Shown here: positions 60,805 to 64,000 of the stretch, in pieces
How the letters are laid out: every line of letters starts with the position of its first letter
Numbering within the stretch: position 1 is the first letter of the stretch
From: Euzebya sp051004735
GTDB lineage: Bacteria > Actinomycetota > Nitriliruptoria > Euzebyales > Euzebyaceae
Direction: 5' to 3'
Assembly (NCBI GenBank): GCA_051004735.1
Contig: JBPCKA010000094.1
Location: forward strand, 1-64,000
DNA length: 64,000 nt
Program-made: the position numbers and the translations under genes
Notes under the pieces: generated by a model
Seen by the model: the letters and a program-made list of their open reading frames with translations, nothing else
Database searches by the model: none
Told to the model about the DNA's origin: nothing

Positions 60805-62378
60805 GCATCTCGTCCCGACGCACCGCCCTGCCCCTCACCCTGACACTGCTGGGTCTGATACTGGCCCTGATGGTGATGCGCGCTCCCGCGGCGATGGCCC
60901 ATCCCCTGGGCAACTTCACCACCAACACCTCGGCGACCATCCTGCCCGCAGACCCCCAAACCCAGGTTGTGTACGTCCTTGACCTGGCCGAGATCCCGAC
61001 CCAGCAGACCGGCAGCGACATCGATGAGGCGGGTGGACCTCAAGGATGGGCACAGCAGGAATGTGTGCGCATCGCTGCTGCGCAGAGTCTGGACATCAAC
61101 GAGCAGGCCAGGGAGTTGACGGCCCAGGCCGCCGCCATCACGTTCCCCGACGGGCAGGCGGGCCTGAAGACCCTGAGGCTGACCTGCTCGCTGACTGCGC
61201 AGACCGCCGGCCTGGCAAATCCTTCAGCGCTGACCTACACCGATGACTACACCAGCGGGCGTATCGGGTGGCGTGAGATCATCGCGGCGCCCAACAACTC
61301 CACGATCGTTTCCGCCGATGTGCCGTCGGTCTCCAGCACCGATCAGCTGCGAACCTATGAGACTACCCAGATCATGCGGGTGACCACAGCGGAGGTCACC
61401 TTCGATCCGACCGCAGGTCCAGCCCCGCAGGACTTTGTGCGTTCCACCGAACTGGAGCCCGTTGCAGCACGTCCAGGCGGGTTGGAGGGATTGGTCGAGT
61501 CCTACACCGACCTGATCTCACGACAGACCCTGACACCCGCTTTCGTGCTGTTGGCCTTCGTGCTTGCCATCGCCCTTGGCACCGCGCATGCGATCGCCCC
61601 CGGTCACGGCAAGACCGTCATCGCCGCCTACCTGCTGGGAGAGGGGGGCCAGGCATCTCAGGCCGTCGCGCTGGGCGGCACCGTCGCGATCACCCACACC
61701 ATCGGAGTGCTGATCCTGGGTCTGATCGTGCAGACCTCGACCTCCCTGGCACCAGAGTCCCTGTATCCCTTGCTGGGTGTCATGGGAGGCGTGATCTTCA
61801 CCGGTTTGGGCGTTGTCCTGCTGTACCGCGCAATCGTGCGTCGCGGCCACACCCACGACCATGACCACCCACATGATCACGACCACGACCATGGACCGGC
61901 GGCGCCTACCGATTTCGATCACGGTCCCACGTCCACGGCAGAGGATGTCCTGACCGCCCTGGACCACGATCACGGGCCCACGGCGGTCCTGGTGGCCGAG
62001 CGAGCTCACGACCACGACCACGATCGCGAGCACTCGCCGACCCGCTCCCAACCGCCCCAGACCACCTGGCGGATGCTGATCCTTCCGGGGCTTGCAGGCG
62101 GAATGGTCCCCAGTCCCTCTGCCTTGCTGGTGCTGCTGGGCGGCATCGCCCTGGGTCGCACCTGGTTCGGGGTGTTGTTGGTGCTGGCCTATGGGATCGG
62201 CATGGCGCTGGCTCTGGTCGGAGTCGGCTATCTGCTGCATCGTGTCCGGTTCCGCGTGATGGACCGGCTTGAGAGCACCACCTGGGCCCGGGTCAGCGTC
62301 GCATTGCCGATCGTCACCTCCACCCTCATCATCCTTGGTGGACTTGTCATCGTGGGACGAACCCTTTTGACTGCCTGA
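60801..62378 (+). CDS. NicO/HupE-type nickel/cobalt transporter with N-terminal exported domain
   Basis: A 525-residue membrane protein. After a signal-like helix, residues about 32-235 form an extracytoplasmic domain that starts AHPLGNFTTNTSA and contains LDLAEIPTQQ, both typical of this subfamily. The transmembrane part (about 245-520) has FVLAIALGTAHAIAPGHGKTVIAAYLLGE (TAHAIAPGHGKT, the metal motif), a His-rich cytoplasmic loop (GHTHDHDHPHDHDHDHG) near 350, and more His-Asp runs. The family exports or imports Ni/Co. The His-rich loop suggests metal sensing. Confidence 0.88.
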   Translation: MSISSRRTALPLTLTLLGLILALMVMRAPAAMAHPLGNFTTNTSATILPADPQTQVVYVLDLAEIPTQQTGSDIDEAGGPQGWAQQECVRIAAAQSLDINEQARELTAQAAAITFPDGQAGLKTLRLTCSLTAQTAGLANPSALTYTDDYTSGRIGWREIIAAPNNSTIVSADVPSVSSTDQLRTYETTQIMRVTTAEVTFDPTAGPAPQDFVRSTELEPVAARPGGLEGLVESYTDLISRQTLTPAFVLLAFVLAIALGTAHAIAPGHGKTVIAAYLLGEGGQASQAVALGGTVAITHTIGVLILGLIVQTSTSLAPESLYPLLGVMGGVIFTGLGVVLLYRAIVRRGHTHDHDHPHDHDHDHGPAAPTDFDHGPTSTAEDVLTALDHDHGPTAVLVAERAHDHDHDREHSPTRSQPPQTTWRMLILPGLAGGMVPSPSALLVLLGGIALGRTWFGVLLVLAYGIGMALALVGVGYLLHRVRFRVMDRLESTTWARVSVALPIVTSTLIILGGLVIVGRTLLTA

Positions 62379-62379
62379 C

Positions 62380-62659
62380 ATGACGCAGGATCCGCTGATC
62401 CGCACTGCCAGGCGTGAGGACGGGGACCGCCTCTGGGAATTGGACCTGCTGACCTTCTCCCACCTGGTGTCACCGGGCACCGCCCCCGAACGCCAGCGCC
62501 CATGTCATCCAGATCCAGGGACTTGCCGTCGACCCGGCTCTCAGCGGACCTGGCATCGGCCACGCATTGGTTCAGGCAGCCGTCGACGAAAGCCGGCGTC
62601 GTGGTGCCCGCAAGATCAGCCCTGCATCTGGACTGAACACAAACGGTCGACCACCCTGA
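62380..62659 (+). pseudogene. GNAT acetyltransferase remnant
   Basis: ATG 62380 begins an acetyltransferase-like N-terminus (RTARREDGDRLWELDLLTFS) that runs about 40 codons. From about 62498, in the next frame, the bases encode AHVIQIQGLAVDPALSGPGI, then a shortened GIGHALVQAAVDESRRRGARKI, which is the acetyl-CoA-binding part. The intervening core, roughly 60 residues, and the C-terminal end are gone, and the frame ends at TGA 62657-62659. A deletion plus frameshift is the simplest explanation. Confidence 0.75.
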
Positions 62660-62678
62660 GGGGTGAGGGCGGCCGACC
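62645..62678 (-). terminator. 13-bp stem-loop terminator for the CWB2 gene
   Basis: On the minus strand GGTCGGCCGCCCT (62678-62666) pairs with AGGGTGGTCGACC (62657-62645): 11 normal pairs plus two G-U pairs, around an 8-nt loop. On the plus strand the same two positions are A-C mismatches, so the structure fits minus-strand transcription, ending the gene at 62703. Confidence 0.65.
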
Positions 62679-62702
62679 TCGCCTGTGTGAACGTCCAGGG
62701 AG

Positions 62703-64000
62703 TTATCCGCCCAGAGCAGAGATCGCCTGGTTCAGCACGCCCTCGCTGACAGCTGCCGTACCACCCGCGATATACAACCGACTGATGCCTGCGGCACTGG
62801 CGCTCAACAATGCCAGCGACTCGGGTGAGTTGTCGAGTGTTGTTGGATCGACCAGGACCAGCAGTCCACCCAACTTGGCCGCAGCCGGCCCGGCAGTCAG
62901 GGCGTCGGGGAAGTTGGCACCACTGGCCAGCATGGCCGTGGCGAATCCGACGTTGTACCGGCTGAGCGTTTCGGAGGTGATCGCACTGGCCGTTGCATAG
63001 CGGTTGGCGCCGGCCACACGCTTGGCGCTGTACCCGGCCGCCGCCACATCGGTTGCCACGTCCTCAGACAATGCTGCGGTGCCACCGGCCAGATAGACCA
63101 CTGCGCCGTCGGCCACCAGATCATCCAGCACAGCGCCGGTGTCGGCATCCAGACCGTCGGAGGAGGTCAGCAGGATCGGGTCGGCACCGGGGATGGCCAG
63201 ATTCGCGGCGGCCAACGCATCGGCAAAGTTGTCGCTGCGCACCAGAATCGCTGAATCCACACTTCCGTTCACCCTGGCCAACTCCCGGGCCACCTCCACT
63301 GCGGTCTGCACTCGTCCGACGCCAGCAAGTCGGGTGACTCCGAACTCGCTCAGAGCCTGTTCGACGGCGGGGGACAATGCTCCTTCCCCTCCCAACAGAT
63401 ACACATTGCTGACGCCCAGACGCTCGAGTTCGTCTGCCACATCGGTGGCAAGCGTGTCGGTGTTGGTCAATAGCACGGGACCATCGACCGCTGCTGCCAG
63501 TGGTGCGGCGGCCAGCGCATCGGGATAGTCACCGGCTCGGGCAATCAGGGCCGTGTCAGCCCCGTCGGGGTAGGCGGCCTTGGATATCTCCACGGCCGTC
63601 TGGATACGTCCGGGACCGGCCAGGCGAACCGCAACCAACCCGTTGCCATAGCCGTAGTCACGGTCTGCGCACCCTACTCCCCGGGTGACCTCAACGGTCG
63701 AGGTCAGGTCATCGGCGCGGTCGGTGCCGGTGTCGCCGGACATGTCGGTGACGTCGAAGTCCAAACACTCGAAGTCGAACCGGAACAGCCCGTCCTCCCT
63801 CACGGGATCGCTGTAGTTGTCGACGTGGCCCTCCCCGGCATCGGAGAACGACTCGCCCGCGTTGAAGGCGGCGTCGATCAGGTCCGGTGAGGCGTTACCG
63901 GGGTCGGGAACCGCGTCCAGGATGTGCTGGCCGGGATGGTCGCCGTTGCTGATGTTGCCGTAACTGAACGCCTCGTCGGTGAAGCCCAGGGACAAGCCAG
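62703..64000 (-). CDS. CWB2 cell-wall-binding-repeat protein, N-terminus beyond the window
   Basis: The frame is open from the stop at 62703 to the right edge, more than 430 residues, and no signal peptide is seen, so the start lies beyond base 64000. The visible N-terminal part (about 120 residues: EAFSYGNISNGDHPGQHI and an acidic stretch) has no recognised family, though it looks extracellular. The C-terminal 300 residues contain three CWB2 repeats (ALIARAGDYPDALAAAPLA, NVYLLGGEGALSPAVEQAL, YLAGGTAALSEDVATDVAAA, IAGGTAAVSEGVLNQAI). It is a wall-anchored protein with an unknown N-terminal domain. Confidence 0.85.
   Translation of the reverse strand, partial: GLSLGFTDEAFSYGNISNGDHPGQHILDAVPDPGNASPDLIDAAFNAGESFSDAGEGHVDNYSDPVREDGLFRFDFECLDFDVTDMSGDTGTDRADDLTSTVEVTRGVGCADRDYGYGNGLVAVRLAGPGRIQTAVEISKAAYPDGADTALIARAGDYPDALAAAPLAAAVDGPVLLTNTDTLATDVADELERLGVSNVYLLGGEGALSPAVEQALSEFGVTRLAGVGRVQTAVEVARELARVNGSVDSAILVRSDNFADALAAANLAIPGADPILLTSSDGLDADTGAVLDDLVADGAVVYLAGGTAALSEDVATDVAAAGYSAKRVAGANRYATASAITSETLSRYNVGFATAMLASGANFPDALTAGPAAAKLGGLLVLVDPTTLDNSPESLALLSASAAGISRLYIAGGTAAVSEGVLNQAISALGG

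Noticed and set aside
1..64000. CRISPR arrays, tRNA, rRNA or intact insertion sequences
   Set aside because: The tandem repeats seen have no spacer pattern, no cloverleaf or rRNA segments were recognised, and no transposase with terminal repeats is present.

Overview
The window is high-GC, densely coding chromosomal DNA that looks like a deep-branching actinobacterium. Nothing in it identifies a genus. The reasoning is by gene content: a SenX3/RegX3-like phosphate two-component pair, an MshB/Mca-type deacetylase of mycothiol metabolism, a full ergothioneine cluster (egtA-egtB-egtC-egtD), an actinobacterial PIN-PhoH protein, a DUF4032 kinase-like protein, a 13E12-type DUF222/HNH gene, and cell-wall-binding-repeat-2 (CWB2) surface proteins next to DUF4331. 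A Nitriliruptoria/Euzebya-like host is my guess, not a demonstrated placement. I see no tRNA, rRNA, CRISPR array, complete IS element or phage module.

Layout. 0-6.5 kb: a broken DUF222/HNH gene, a pyk / CoA-disulfide-reductase-like / RibD-like operon on the minus strand, then a fasciclin surface protein and a sortase. 6.5-13 kb: a complete BMP-type nucleoside ABC importer (lipoprotein, double ATPase, two permeases) on the minus strand, with upp divergent from it. 12.8-17.1 kb: MshB-like deacetylase, hydrolase, RNase D-like exonuclease, ispH, and a small EthD-like protein. 17.2-22.2 kb: a potassium-uptake operon with two TrkA/RCK proteins, a 53-aa membrane peptide, TrkH, a TrkH-linked membrane protein of unknown function, a second TrkH that is clearly decayed, and a paralogue of the unknown protein. 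22-30 kb: PrmC-like methyltransferase, endonuclease III, SenX3/RegX3, PhoU, a pterin dehydratase-VOC fusion, and polyphosphate kinase. 30-38 kb: a nuclease-like orphan flanked by dispersed short repeats, glpX, enoyl-CoA hydratase, CorA, a GDSL hydrolase, a small HTH protein, DUF4032, a second PhoU-like protein, DUF1059, and an HTH-histidine kinase. 38.3-39.6 kb: a small arsenic-resistance island behind a 31-bp palindrome, ending in an aquaporin stub. 39.6-43 kb: PhoH2, a histidine phosphatase, an RmlC-like epimerase, and a prenyl transferase. 43-50.6 kb: two EgtA paralogues, Fpg, GreA and egtBCD. 50.6-55.5 kb: a membrane protein, a YcaQ-like protein, an L-isoaspartate methyltransferase, and RNase R-like. 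55.5-64 kb: an array of perfect palindromes, an NTF2-like secreted protein, then CWB2 - DUF4331 - TPR - NicO metal transporter, a GNAT pseudogene, and a CWB2 protein running off the right edge.

How the genes work together. Phosphate handling is spread over 23.8-37 kb (SenX3, RegX3, PhoU, Ppk, PhoU2), with a candidate PHO box between regX3 and phoU. Redox-thiol functions cluster as ergothioneine synthesis plus an MshB-like enzyme. Nucleoside uptake and uracil salvage are adjacent. The CWB2/DUF4331/TPR/NicO run is tightly spaced and looks like a surface-to-membrane metal-related module that I cannot assign to a described pathway.

A recurrent theme is gene decay by internal deletion: DUF222/HNH, the second TrkH, GNAT, the aquaporin stub, and perhaps the membrane protein at 50.6 kb. 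A second theme is short tandem duplications at or across stop codons. Both are visible in the bases, but whether they are biological or partly assembly-related cannot be decided from the sequence alone.
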